This document shows positions 12,163 through 23,300 of a stretch of DNA of 64,000 bases, piece after piece. Origin of the DNA: Neoarius graeffei (taxonomy: Eukaryota; Chordata; Actinopteri; Siluriformes; Ariidae); assembly GCF_027579695.1 (NCBI RefSeq), contig NC_083571.1:45998390-46062389 (forward strand). The letters run 5' to 3'. A program made the translations under genes and the position numbers. Positions within the stretch are counted from its first letter, which is position 1, and each line of letters begins with the position of its first letter. The notes beneath the pieces are model-generated. The model had not been told where the DNA came from. It did not search any database and saw only the letters and a list, made by a program, of their open reading frames with translations.

Positions 12163-13036
12163 AGCCTAGTAAACTAGACCCACCCGCCTAGCGGCCAAAA
12201 ATATTTTTGCCTAGCGAATGGGTCTAGCCTCGCACCATATAAACAAAAACACCCCGGGCATCAAATCGTGCCCGCCAATCACAACGCAAGGTTTTTGTTT
12301 GGATTCTTTGGGCGGGCTTTTGCAGGAGTGACGACAAAGCTGTGCGACGCTGGAGAAAGCACAACAGGAAAGATGGCTACGGCTGTTGAACAGCGCGCGT
12401 TTGACTCCGCTTTGGAATCAGTTTTAGAAGAATTAGACTTGGAGTTTTCGTTGAAACATGAGCAGGAAGAGGCTCTCCGCTCATTCCTTTTCAAGAAGGA
12501 CGTTTTCGCTGTTTTGCCGACTGGCTATGGCAAAAGTCTGATCTACCAGCTGGCTCCGCTTGTAGCCAAAAGGATGGGCTAGTTTGTGCAGTACGAAGAA
12601 TTAATAAACAGCTTTGAAACATTACTTTTTGATTGTTTCTTATTTTCCCGTTATTTTAAATTTAAGGGAAATTATTTCACCAAACACCACTAAATAAAAA
12701 CTCTCAAAAACAGTTTAAGCAAACCCTTGAAAAACACTTGGAAAAAAAATGTGTATGTGGTACAGACTCCAAACTTGTGGTCATTATCTCCAAACTTCTT
12801 AATATCTAGAACCTGTTTATTAATTAATATGTATTTTGAAAAAATATTTATTTCAAGGCCTCCCCCACTGCTTTCTGTCGCTCTGACTACGTCACAGTTG
12901 CGCTGATTGGTCAGAGCGTTGGCCTATACGCACAGAGACAGTTTGAAAGACAGCGGTTTGTTCCTCCCACCCCCTTCGGAAATGTCTACGGATCGAGGCC
13001 AGACAATATTCACATTTAGTCTGGCTTGCCAGGCTA
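12163..13036 (+). mobile_element. 874-bp inverted-repeat element carrying a helicase-like exon
   Basis: Ends AGCCTAGTAAACTAGAC and GTCTGGCTTGCCAGGCT are imperfect mirrors. A 10-bp GGTTTTGTTT stands at both sides (12153-12162, 13037-13046), long enough to suggest a Mutator-like 9-10 bp duplication, although the T-rich context weakens this. It contains the ORF at 12373-12582. Confidence 0.6.
12373..12582 (+). pseudogene. RecQ/DEAD-type helicase N-terminal fragment
   Basis: 69 codons from ATG: MATAVEQRAFDSALESVLEE, then LKHEQEEALRSFLFKKDVFA and VLPTGYGKSLIYQLAPLVA, then stop. The order Q-motif-like region then Walker A (PTGYGKS) is that of RecQ-type helicases, which continue for 400 or more residues. 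Here it stops after motif I. I infer a captured first exon or a truncated helicase copy moved by the surrounding element, not a working helicase. Confidence 0.55.
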
Positions 13037-13237
13037 GGTTTTGTTTTCAACTTGACCTTTTATTTCGTCCTCGGTTGGTTCAACACCACGCTCTGCCATT
13101 TTGTTTGTCTTTACTCAGGGTATATGAGCTGATTGGTTACTCTACTTCTAGGCTATCAGAGCGTGCAATTGCTCATACCCAGTGAATGGGGTTAGAATAA
13201 CGTGATACATAATGTGCATCATAGAAAAGCCTTAGAG

Positions 13238-13612
13238 AATCTCATTATCTGTAGCCGCTTTATCCTGTTCTACAGGGTCGCAGGCAAGCTGGAGCCTATC
13301 CCAGCTGACTATGGGTGAGAGGCGGGGTACACCCTGGACAAGTCGCCAGGTCATCACAGGGCTGATACATAGACACAGACAACCATTCACACTCACATTC
13401 ACACCTACGGTCAATTTAGAGTCACCAGTTAACCTAACCTGCATGTCTTTGGACTGTGGGGGAAACCGGAGCACCCGGAGGAAACCCACGCGGACACGGG
13501 GAGAACATGCAAACTCCGCACAGAAAGGCCCTCGCCGGCCACGGGGCTCGAACCCGGACCTTCTTGCTGTGAGGCGACAGCGCTAACCACTACACCACCG
13601 TGCCACCCCTTA
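13238..13612 (-). mobile_element. V-SINE
   Basis: Minus-strand full copy. Flanks CTTAGAGAATC (left) and CTTACAGAATC (right) look like an aged target duplication. Confidence 0.92.
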
Positions 13613-13774
13613 CAGAATCGCGATTTGATATTTTTGTCACATTGCCCAAGCCTAGCTGCTCCTCAAGTGTGTTATATATAAGGAATTGTATAGTGTGAGC
13701 TTATAACCCTCAGCTTATAAGTGTGTAAAGCATTAAGTGAGGTAAACAATCAGAATCTGCACGACGTTTAGTGG

Positions 13775-14186
13775 ACCTTCAAATCTACATTTATTAAAAA
13801 CATTAAAATAGAAACAATCACAACACTTTATATACTGCCTCCTGTACACAAACAGTTCATTGCAATTAGTGTTTCACTAAATTTGTAAAAAATGAAATTA
13901 AAAAAAAAAAAACTAAGTGAATGAACATCAGGAAATGTAGTTCTTGAACTATTCCATGTCATCAATTTATATTGGAGAGAACACTATATATCTGCTTTAC
14001 ATTCCTTTGTGAACAGATTTGTCGAAATTTCTCCTCCTCCCCTCCCCCCACCTCTTTAATCTCCCTTTAATTCCTATGTGGTTCAACATGTAATAGTAAT
14101 CTAATAAAAAAATCCTCCTTGTATCACCCAGCTTGTTAGGCAGGATGTAATAAAGTGTTCGTTTAAAAAAACAAAACAAAAAAACC
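13775..14186 (-). other. xpo5: probable xpo5 3' untranslated region
   Basis: About 410 nt of AT-rich sequence follow the stop codon without recognisable transposon sequence. They end just beyond an AATAAA hexamer (13795-13790). The end point is inferred from the usual 15-25 nt spacing; no transcript evidence is available. Confidence 0.5.
13790..13795 (-). promoter_or_regulatory. candidate polyadenylation signal AATAAA
   Basis: TTTATT on the plus strand reads AATAAA on the coding strand, about 390 nt after the xpo5 stop. It is the first canonical hexamer I saw downstream of the stop. Confidence 0.5.
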
Positions 14187-14336
14187 CTAATGATCATTAT
14201 GTTCAGGTGAAAAGAGTGCAACCAATCCAGCATCCTCACTGCTGGTCACGATGTCTTTGTTCGGCTTCACCTTCTTAAAGAGCGAGGGAAGATTTCGGAT
14301 GTGGACCTCTTTCTTAAACTGCTGCCCAAGAGGTTT
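14187..14336 (-). CDS. xpo5: xpo5 terminal exon
   Basis: [20 protein letters not shown] is the conserved exportin-5 tail, followed by a divergent end ([10 protein letters not shown]) and TAG at 14189-14187. Acceptor ttgacag. The final 20 residues differ from human, as expected for this variable tail. Confidence 0.96.
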   Translation of the reverse strand, partial: KPLGQQFKKEVHIRNLPSLFKKVKPNKDIVTSSEDAGLVALFSPEHNDH

Positions 14337-17300
14337 CTGTCAAGAGGAAGAGAGTCGAGCATTAGTATGTGGAAAAAGAGGAAAGTCTTAAAGGTGGGGT
14401 ATGAGATTTTTTTCAGGAGTATTTTTTACCATATTGCTTGAAAAGCTCCTCACACCCATGTTGCAAGCAGTACAATAGAAGGTTTGACCCAAAAATGAAA
14501 TATTTTAATCCAGTCTACAGTATAAAATAAAGGAAAAACGCCATCCAATCATATCGAGGTACCACCTCAAAATGATTGGATACTGACACGTCAATCAGAC
14601 TGAAGCCCGCGAGCAGCTCGTCCCTTCTGTGTGTGTGAGAGAGCGAGCAGAGTGTCACACAGAGCGCAGGATTTTCTCAGAGCGCTCCCTCCAAACAACG
14701 GGGATTTACACGAAAACGGAAGGAAATATTCACAAAATTCTTTCACAGTGAGCGCCACAAGGCTCTCCTGAACACACGGATGTAATTTTTTTGTCTGTAG
14801 TGTAAAAAATAAGGTCACTAGAGCGAGTTAAAAACGAGTGACTTTTCTGCCAAGTTTATAATGGCAGTCTATGTGGCTGCGCGCCTGTCCTCTCCTCACT
14901 TTCAGGCTTCTCATTCAAAAACTGCAAGTCCTATCGTGTAGGTAGACACATTGTGTGAATCAGGACAAGTGTGGCTACTACTTTTGAGGAAATTGTGTGT
15001 GTGGAGTGATAATTGGGGCTGAAAACACAGTTTAAATGAGAAAGTTTGAGCTATTTTTCCAAGCTCTCTACACTCTGCTCCACTGGTGTGTAACGCAATA
15101 GACACCCATTATAAAGGCTGACTTTCTCAGGCTTTATAAGGGGGAGGAGGGGTGGAGACACGGGGGGAGGGAGCATGGCAAGGGCGGGCGTGTTTCTTTT
15201 CAAAATATGGCTTGCGGGAACCGTTATTCCAAAATCTCATACCCCACCTTTAATCTTAATCATTAATAAGAACAAGAAAACTGGACTCAAAAAGACCCCA
15301 ATAGTTTAAAAAAAAAAAGAAAAGCCCAAATATTTGCAAAAACACGATCCAACACACAGGGAGGAAGCAGGAAATAAATTATTTTCCAGAACGGTGCATT
15401 CTTCACTAATCCAACCAGTGACGTGCACAAGCCAGTGCATTCTGAGTGACGGTCCCAAGCCCGGATAAAAGGGGAGGGTTGCATCAGGAAGGGCACCTGG
15501 CGTAAAACTCGTGCCAAATCAACGAGGCAGAAAACAGTCTTTGACATGCATACGGAAGAGAAATCCGTGGAACCTGGATGTCCACCATACACACAGACAT
15601 TGCCTCAATCAATACAGAATACAAAGGAAGTGGCTCCCCCTTGTGGTCAGTGATCATCTTACCCCTACTGCTCCTGCAATGAGCTTCTTAAACTGGTCTT
15701 TTCTCTTCTTTTCACCAACTTTCTGTGATCCAGGGTTGATGGTTTTCTGGTCGAACTGCTCCAGCAGGTCAGGTTGGACATTGGGGATCTGGTTCATGAT
15801 TGAACGCAGCTCAGCATATTGAGGCCGCTGTGGAGAGAGAGAGAAAAGCAGCGTTCAGGATTGTTTCGAGGAAGAAGGTCCATCCCCTGCTTTTGTTGCT
15901 ACTTATATTTATCACTAATTAATATGAAAATGTCTCTAATTAGCTACACTAAATGTAATGTAATGCAAAGAATTTCCTACTAATCTTACATTATATTAGA
16001 TAACATTCCTGTATGTAAATGCTCAAATCTGCAGGACTGGCTTGTCTTGATTTTTCCCCTACAATGCAAATACTAAAGATTTTCATCAGGGAGAAAATGC
16101 TCAAAGAGCGACTGATCATCTGTAGCCCTGTATTCCAAAAGCAAAACAGACCAGAGCATCGTAGATGAGCAGGGCGAGCTGCATTAGTGCACCGTTGCAG
16201 CCTTCATGCTGGCCATGCATCTGCAGACCACTCAACACTCTGGTGTACAGCCACGTCACGGCATCTGGGAGCAAATTTGCACCCACCACCTGTGGGGGGG
16301 GAAGAAGCAGCAATAAAATGACCTGGGGCATGCTAGCAGGACTTTATAGCAAGTCATTTTCTTATATTCATCGGGCGTGTGAGGGGAATTTTTGCCCATT
16401 TTTTGGTACCTGTCTCAGCAAAGTCCAGCAGATCAGGTTGGCAGCCCTCTGACAGTTAGTGGTGTCCCTCCATGACAGAGAGTTAAACGAGACAGCCAGC
16501 AGATTCATGTAAATGTCCTGAGAATGGAATGAATAATAAAAATAAGGAAGACATTGAACTGTAGAACACCGGTTCAAGGACAAACTTGAAGGGAACATGC
16601 ACTTGCATCACAAAAATCAACTCGAATAATCACCAGATAGAAGAGAGTCAAAGAGTCCACTTTAATACGAACTTGTTCTTGAATCTAAGATTGCTGTTCT
16701 TGGCTGGCAGGAGTCAAGCCCAACGTGGTCTTTTGCTGTTGCATGCTGAGATGCTTTTCTGCACACCATGGTTGTAAAGAGTGATCATATGATCATATCA
16801 TCTTGAAAAGGCAGGAAGCACGGTTAGAATCATGTTCTTTGATCTATCTAATGCCTTCAACACCATCCAGCCGACTCTTCTGAGGAGTAAGATGGAGAGC
16901 GCAGGAGTGGACAAATCATCTCTCACCTCATGGACTCTCACAAACAGACCACAGTATGTGAGACTGAAGGACTGTGTGTCAGACACCTTTCTCTGCAGTA
17001 CAGGGGCTCCACAGGGGACAGTCCTGGCCCCATTTCTGTTCACACTTTACACTGCGGACTTTAGATACGAGACAACTACCGGTCATCTACAGAAGTTCTC
17101 TGATTACTTTGCTGTTGTGGGCTAGATCTCAGATGGCGATGATGGCGAGTACAGAGAACTGACAAGGAACTTTGTGGACTGGTGCCAATGGAACTCCCTC
17201 CAGATCAATACAAGTAAAACCAAGGAACTGGTGGTGGATTTCCGCTGGACGAGGTTCTCTTCACCTACCCCGATGAACATTCAGGGAAAGGACATCGAGA

Positions 17301-20300
17301 TCGTTAGGAGCTACAAGTACCTGGGTGTTCATCTGAACAATAAACTGGACTGGACAAGAAAGGCCAGAGCAGACTCCACCTGCTGAGGAGGCTCAGGGCC
17401 TTTGGAGCTCAGGGTCCACTTCTGAACTCTTTGTATGACTCTGTGGTGGCATCAGCCATATTCTATGGCATTGTCTGTTGGGGAAGCAGTATCACAACAG
17501 CAGAGAGGGAAAAAAAAAAAAAAAGCTTAACGAGCTGATTAGGAAGGCAGGATCTGTCCTGGGCTGTGCACTGGACTCAGTGGATGTAGTGGAGGAGAAG
17601 AGGATCTTGGCCAAGTTGTCATCCTTAAATGGCGAACACCTCCCATCCACTACAGGAGACAGTAGCAGCACTGGGCAGCTCCTTCAGTGACCGGCTCCTC
17701 CATCTGCGGTGTGTTAAGGAGAGATCCAGCAGCTCCTTCCTTCCTACTGCTGTGAGACTGTACAACCGGCACCTCACCAAGCACGGCACCAGTCACTCCT
17801 TACAATAATGAACACTGCTGTCCAAATCACTTCTACATCCATAGAAACCCCTCTGGACGTATACTGTTTTCACTGACCATCACTTTACAACGAACTGCTA
17901 GCTTCACACTTAAAATGGCTTCTGTGCAATATATCTACTTACTTGTGCAATACCACCTGTGCAATACACTTATGTTAACTGTATATCTGCAAACCTGTTA
18001 ATTTAGGCAAATTTGTTAATTATCTTTAAATTTGTAGTTTACCGTATTTTTCGGACTATAAGTCGCACTTTTTTTCATGGTTCGGCTGGCCATGCGACTT
18101 ATACTCCGGTGCGACGTATATATGTTTTTTTTTTTTTCACCGCGAGAAGGCGCTATGTAGCTTTGCATGCAAGTATGTGCCGTGTACTCTATTAATACCA
18201 CTGAAAAAAAAAAATACCGTTACAACTGACAACAACAAAACAAATTAGCATTACAACAACAACGACTGAACAGAAATATGCCGCCAAAAAGAAAATCATA
18301 TACTGCTGAATTCAAGCTGCAAGTAATTAAATATGCAGCCGAAAATGGTAACAGGGCAGCTGAACGAAAGTTTGGATGCAGTGAAAAACTTGTTATAGAC
18401 TGGTACCACAATCCAGAATTGTGACACCCAAAGGCATTTTTGAGACAGTCTTATTTTGTCAATTTGGGTGTGCCGAATTCAAATCTGCAATATGCCGAGC
18501 TCTATCTGACCTCTGTTGACCTCCAGAGGTCATTGAACTTTGGGCCTGTAAACGTCTCAGCTGAACCCAGTTTCTCAGCTTTCTAAGGAATGAAATGTAC
18601 TAAAATGATTAATGAAGTTAGCAAATGGCCTTGTTTGTTAAATGTTTGGGTGCTGAATTCATTTGTAAAACGACATATGACCTCTGGTAACCTCAAGGTC
18701 ATTAAACTTGGCCTATAGGCCTATGCATTTAACGGCATTTTTAAACTGACTTTACTCCCCCAAAAAGAATATGAACAGACAAAAAACAAATAGAAAGGAA
18801 CAAATACAACATTAAATGCCAGTCCATGTACATGTGACTTACTTTTCACAATGAGAATGCCTCGGCGATCACCTTACATAACATTGCATTACATTTAGCG
18901 GTTACTGTTTATACAAAGCTACTGAAAAAAGGACAGATTCAGCAGCATACAAAATGTGGGGGCATACAGGGTATACAGGTTAATCAGGGTTAGTATATAT
19001 GAGAGTTTTTTTCTTTGTTGTTTGTTTTTTGTAAAGGCTTTACCCCGTTTAAAACAAAACCAACAACAAAGAAAAAAACTCTCATACTAACCCTGATTAA
19101 CCTGTATACCCTGTATGCCCCCACATTTTGTATGCTGCTGAATCTGGCCTTTTTTCAGTAGCTTTGTATAAACAATAACCGCTAAATGTAATGCAATGTT
19201 ATGTAAGGTGATCGCCTAGGCATTCTCATTGTGAAAAGTAAGTCACATGTACATGGACTGGCATTTAATGTTGTATTTGTTCCTTTCTATTTGTTTTTTG
19301 TCTGTTCATATTCTTTTTGGGGGAGTAAAGTCAGTTTAAAAATGCCGTTAAATGCACAGGCCTATAGGCCAAGTTTAATGACCTTGAGGTTATCAGAGGT
19401 CATATGTCGTTTTACAAATGAAAAATGAATTCAGCACCCAAACATTTAACAAACAAGGCCATTTGCTAACTTCATTAATCATTTTAGTGCATTTCATTCC
19501 TTAGAAAGCTGAGAAACTGGGTTCAGCTGAGACGTTTACAGGCCCAAAGTTCAATGACCTCTAGAGGTCAACAGAGGTCAGATAGAGCTCGGCATATTGC
19601 AGATTTGAATTCGGCACACCCAAATTGACAAAATAAGACTGTTTGCCGACTTTGTCTCAAAAATGCCTTTAACTCCTTAAATAAGCACTTTTTTGAATTT
19701 TGGTACCAGTCTATTAGGGACTGGAGAAAAGCGGAGGATAATTTGAAGGGAATGAAGAAAAAAAAAAAGCTAACCGAGGGCTAAAGGCTAGATGGCCACG
19801 TTTAGAAGAGGAGGTAAACAAATGGGTCCTCGAACAAAGAGCCATGGGGCGATAATAAGCCCTACCGGTAAAAATATCCTAAAAGCAAACTGATTAATGC
19901 ATCAGTAATCGGCTACTAATATTAGTTATAATAATAATAATAATAATATTAGGCTATTAGTAATAACGATAGTGATAGTATTAAAGATAGTAGTAGATAT
20001 TTAAAATAATCAGACTAGGCTACTTACAGGGCAAAGGGCGCGTTATCACTGCTCAGCTGTTCGTTTATTAAATAAACAATGCAGTCGCGCAGTAACCACG
20101 CGCCGCTTATCAGATAGAATCACAGATTCTATGGATAGAATAACCCTTCAAAAAAGTGCGACTTATAGTCCGGTGCGACGTATATATGTTTTTTTCGTCT
20201 TCATAATGCATTTTTTGGCTGATGCGACTTAAACTCCGGAGCGATGTATAGTCCAGAAAATACGGTATTTCTTTTTATATATACACACACACACAGACAC

Positions 20301-23300
20301 TTTTGTATACTTGGTACTTTTTGCACTACTCCTTCACTGCCTTTTATTTTTCTTTCTATATTTTGCTGCTGTAACAATGTAAAGTTCCCCTTGTGGGATA
20401 ATAAAAGGCTCTCTCATCTTACGAGTTGGGCGGCACGGTGGTGTAGTGGTTAGCGCTGTCGCCTCACAGCAAGAAGGTCCGGGTTCGAGCCCCGGGGCTG
20501 GCGGGCCTTTCTGTGTGGAGTTTGCATGTTCTCCCCGTGTCTGCGTGGGTTTCCTCCGGTTTCCCCCACAGTCCAAAGACATGCAGGTTAGGTTAACTGG
20601 TGACTCTAAATTGACCGTAGGTGTGAATGTGAGTGTGAATGGTTGTCTGTGTCTATGTGTCAGCCCTGTGATGACCTGGCGACTTGTCCAGGGTGTACCC
20701 CGCCTTTCGCCCGTAGTCAGCTGGGATAGGCTCCAGCTTGCCTGCGACCCTGTAGAAGGATAAAGCGGCTAGAGATAATGAGATGAGATCTTACGAGTTG
20801 CTAGATCCTTCCTGGCAGCTCAAACCAATCTGACCATTTCCCTCGGACCTCTCTCGTCAACAAGGCGTTTCCACCTTGTCGCCCACTCGGTGTTTTTTGT
20901 TTTTCGCACCATTCTGTGTAAACTCGAGAGACTGTTGTGTGTGAAAACCCCAGGAGAGCAGCAGTTTCTAAAACACTCAAAGCAGCCCATCTGGCACCAA
21001 CACCCATGCCACAGTGAAAGTCACACTTTGAGATCACAAGTTTTTCCTGTTCTGATGTCTGAAGTGAACATGAACTGAAGCTCTTGATTTGATTCTGCAT
21101 CATTTTATGCATTGTGCTGCTGTCGAGCGATCGGCTGATTAGAGAACTACGTAAAACAGCAGGTGGATGGGTGTTCCTAATAAAGTGGCCAGTGGGTGTA
21201 GGTCAAGGGACATGCAGACAACAGATTGTGATTAATTATTCAAAGAAATCGAAATTTACCTCATGTTTAAGGAGACACTTGCCCAGTTCGGTGAGCTCAT
21301 CTGAAGTCTGAGACACATTTAGCTGAGAAGAATCAGTTGTCATCATCTCCTCATCCCCTAAAAAAAAAAAGGCACAATCATCCTTTTCGTTTTCTTCTCT
21401 TGTCCCAATGTACGCTAGTCTGCGGTTCTGAATCAACTGCAGCACGTTTAAAATTCAGCTACCAGAATTCTCTTGGATGTTATTCAAATCAGCACACACA
21501 CTGCACCTATTTTTCTTCATCAATTACCTTGATCTTCCCAAATTGTAGCAAGGAACTTAACGCTCTGCTTAAAATCTCAGATAACAGAATTGTACGACAA
21601 ACTAGTCAGCTAGTTATGTGCATTAATACGGAGTGGCAAAATTTAATTTAACAGAACACGAGTGCATACTCTTCTTTCGGCTGCTCCCGATTAGGGATCG
21701 CCGCAGCGGATCTTTCGTCTCCATCGCTCCATCTTCCGCATCCTTCTCTACCACACCTGCCACTTTCATGTCCTCTCTCACCACATCCATGTATCTCCTC
21801 TTTGGCCTTCCTCGTTTTCGTTTGCCTGGCAGCTCCATCCTCAACATTCTCCTTCCCACATGCTCTGCATCTCTTCTCAGGATGTGCCCGTACCATCTCA
21901 GTCTCATCTCTCTTAGCTTCATTCCCAAGCTCTCCACATGTGCTGTCCCTCTGATGTGCTCGTTCCTTATCCTGTCCAACCTCATCACTCCCATCGCAAA
22001 CCTCAACATCCTCAACTCCGCCTCCTGTCCCTTCGTTAAGGGTACGGTCTCCAATCCATACATCACAGCTGCGCTCACTACCGTCTTATACATCTTACCT
22101 TTCACTTTTGCTGGGACTTTCCGATCACAAATGACTCCCGAAATCCTTCTCCAACTGCTCCACCCTGCCTGCACTCTCTCTCACCTCACTATCGCAGGCC
22201 CCATTTTCCTGCGCAGTTGACCCCAGGTACTTGAATTCACCAACTTTCTTTACGTCTACTCCTTGCATCTTCACTACACTCTCATCCCCGTTCTCATTGA
22301 TGCACATGTATTCTGTTTTGCTCCTGCTCACCTTCATTCCAATGCATACCTCCATCTCAACCTCCTTTCACCACATATCACAATATCATCTGCAAACATC
22401 ATGTTCCATGGTGACTCTTGCCTCACTTCGTCCGTCAAGCTATCCATCACTACGGCAAACAAGAAAGGACTCAAAGCAGATCCTTGATGGAGTCCCATCT
22501 TCACCTTGAACCATTCAGTCGTTCCAACTGCACACCTCACTGTTTCACTGTTCTCATACATGTCTTGCACCACTCTGATATACTTCTCATTCACTCCACA
22601 CTTTCTCATACAATACCATAACTCATCTCTTGGCACTATGATATGCCTTCTCCAGGTCTACAAAACACACAATGTAGCTTTCTCTGGCCTTCTCTGTACT
22701 TCTCCATTAACATTCTTAAAGCAAAAATTGCATCCAACGTGCTCTTCCTTGGCATAAACCCGTACTGCTGTTCACAGATTGAGGAGAGAGGTAGCAATCT
22801 CGCCTCCAATACCCTTTCCCATAGCTTCATGGTGTGGCTCATCAGTTTTATCCCTCTGTAATTACTGCAGCTCTGTGCATCTCCCTTATTCTTGTATATT
22901 GGGCCTAGCACACTTTCTCCATTCATTCGGCATTTTCTCATTCTCTAGGATCTTATTAAACAATCTCATTAGGAACTCCACAGCCGTCTCACCCAAACAT
23001 CTCCAAGCCTCAATCGGGATACCATCTGGTCCGACTGCTTTCCCAGTCTTCATTCTTTTCATGGCTGCCCTCACCTCATCCTTACTAACCGACTCTACTT
23101 CCTGATTTGCTGTCTCCAACGAATCGGACCTTTTCTGTCTTGGATTCTCCTCATTTAATAAATCCTCAAAGTACTCTTTCCACCTTCTTAATACGCTTTG
23201 TCAGCACCTTTCCATCTTCCATCGCTCTTACCTGCTGTCCATCCCTCACTTCCCTGTTTCTCTGCCAAGCGAGTCTGTACAGGTCTTTCTCTCCTTCTTT

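Larger units (their letters stand above)
18042..20265 (+). mobile_element. pogo/Tigger-like element with TA target
   Basis: Ends CCGTATTTTTCGGACTATA and mirror (TATAGTCCAGAAAATACGG), flanked by TA (18040-18041, 20266-20267). The interior has a CENP-B-type HTH ORF remnant cut by a palindrome. Inner subterminal repeats GCGACTTATA and GGTGCGACGTATATATG occur at both ends. Confidence 0.75.
16803..20415 (+). mobile_element. L2-like LINE, 5'-truncated, split by a pogo-like insertion
   Basis: The segment 16803-18041 codes for the second half of a reverse transcriptase. The 3' tail resumes at 20266-20415 with the typical GTTCCCCTTGTGGGATAATA ending. TCATCTT occurs at both outer edges (about 16798-16804, 20414-20420) as a likely target duplication. 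Confidence 0.78.
16651..21198 (-). mobile_element. internally deleted Tc1-like element with HTH remnant (copy 3), outer shell of a nest
   Basis: Left part 16651-16804 (CCACTTTAATACGAAC end) and right part 20788-21198 (ending CTAATAAAGTGGCCAGTGG) together equal copy 1. The minus ORF at 20801-21112 retains [25 protein letters not shown], a pogo-like element, a palindrome and a V-SINE are nested between the two halves. It lies in the xpo5 intron 21259-16518. Confidence 0.78.

Noticed and set aside
13311..13586. Recurrent 60-120 residue ORFs with [16 protein letters not shown] or its antisense, in several places
   Set aside because: They are translations of V-SINE copies on either strand, not genes.
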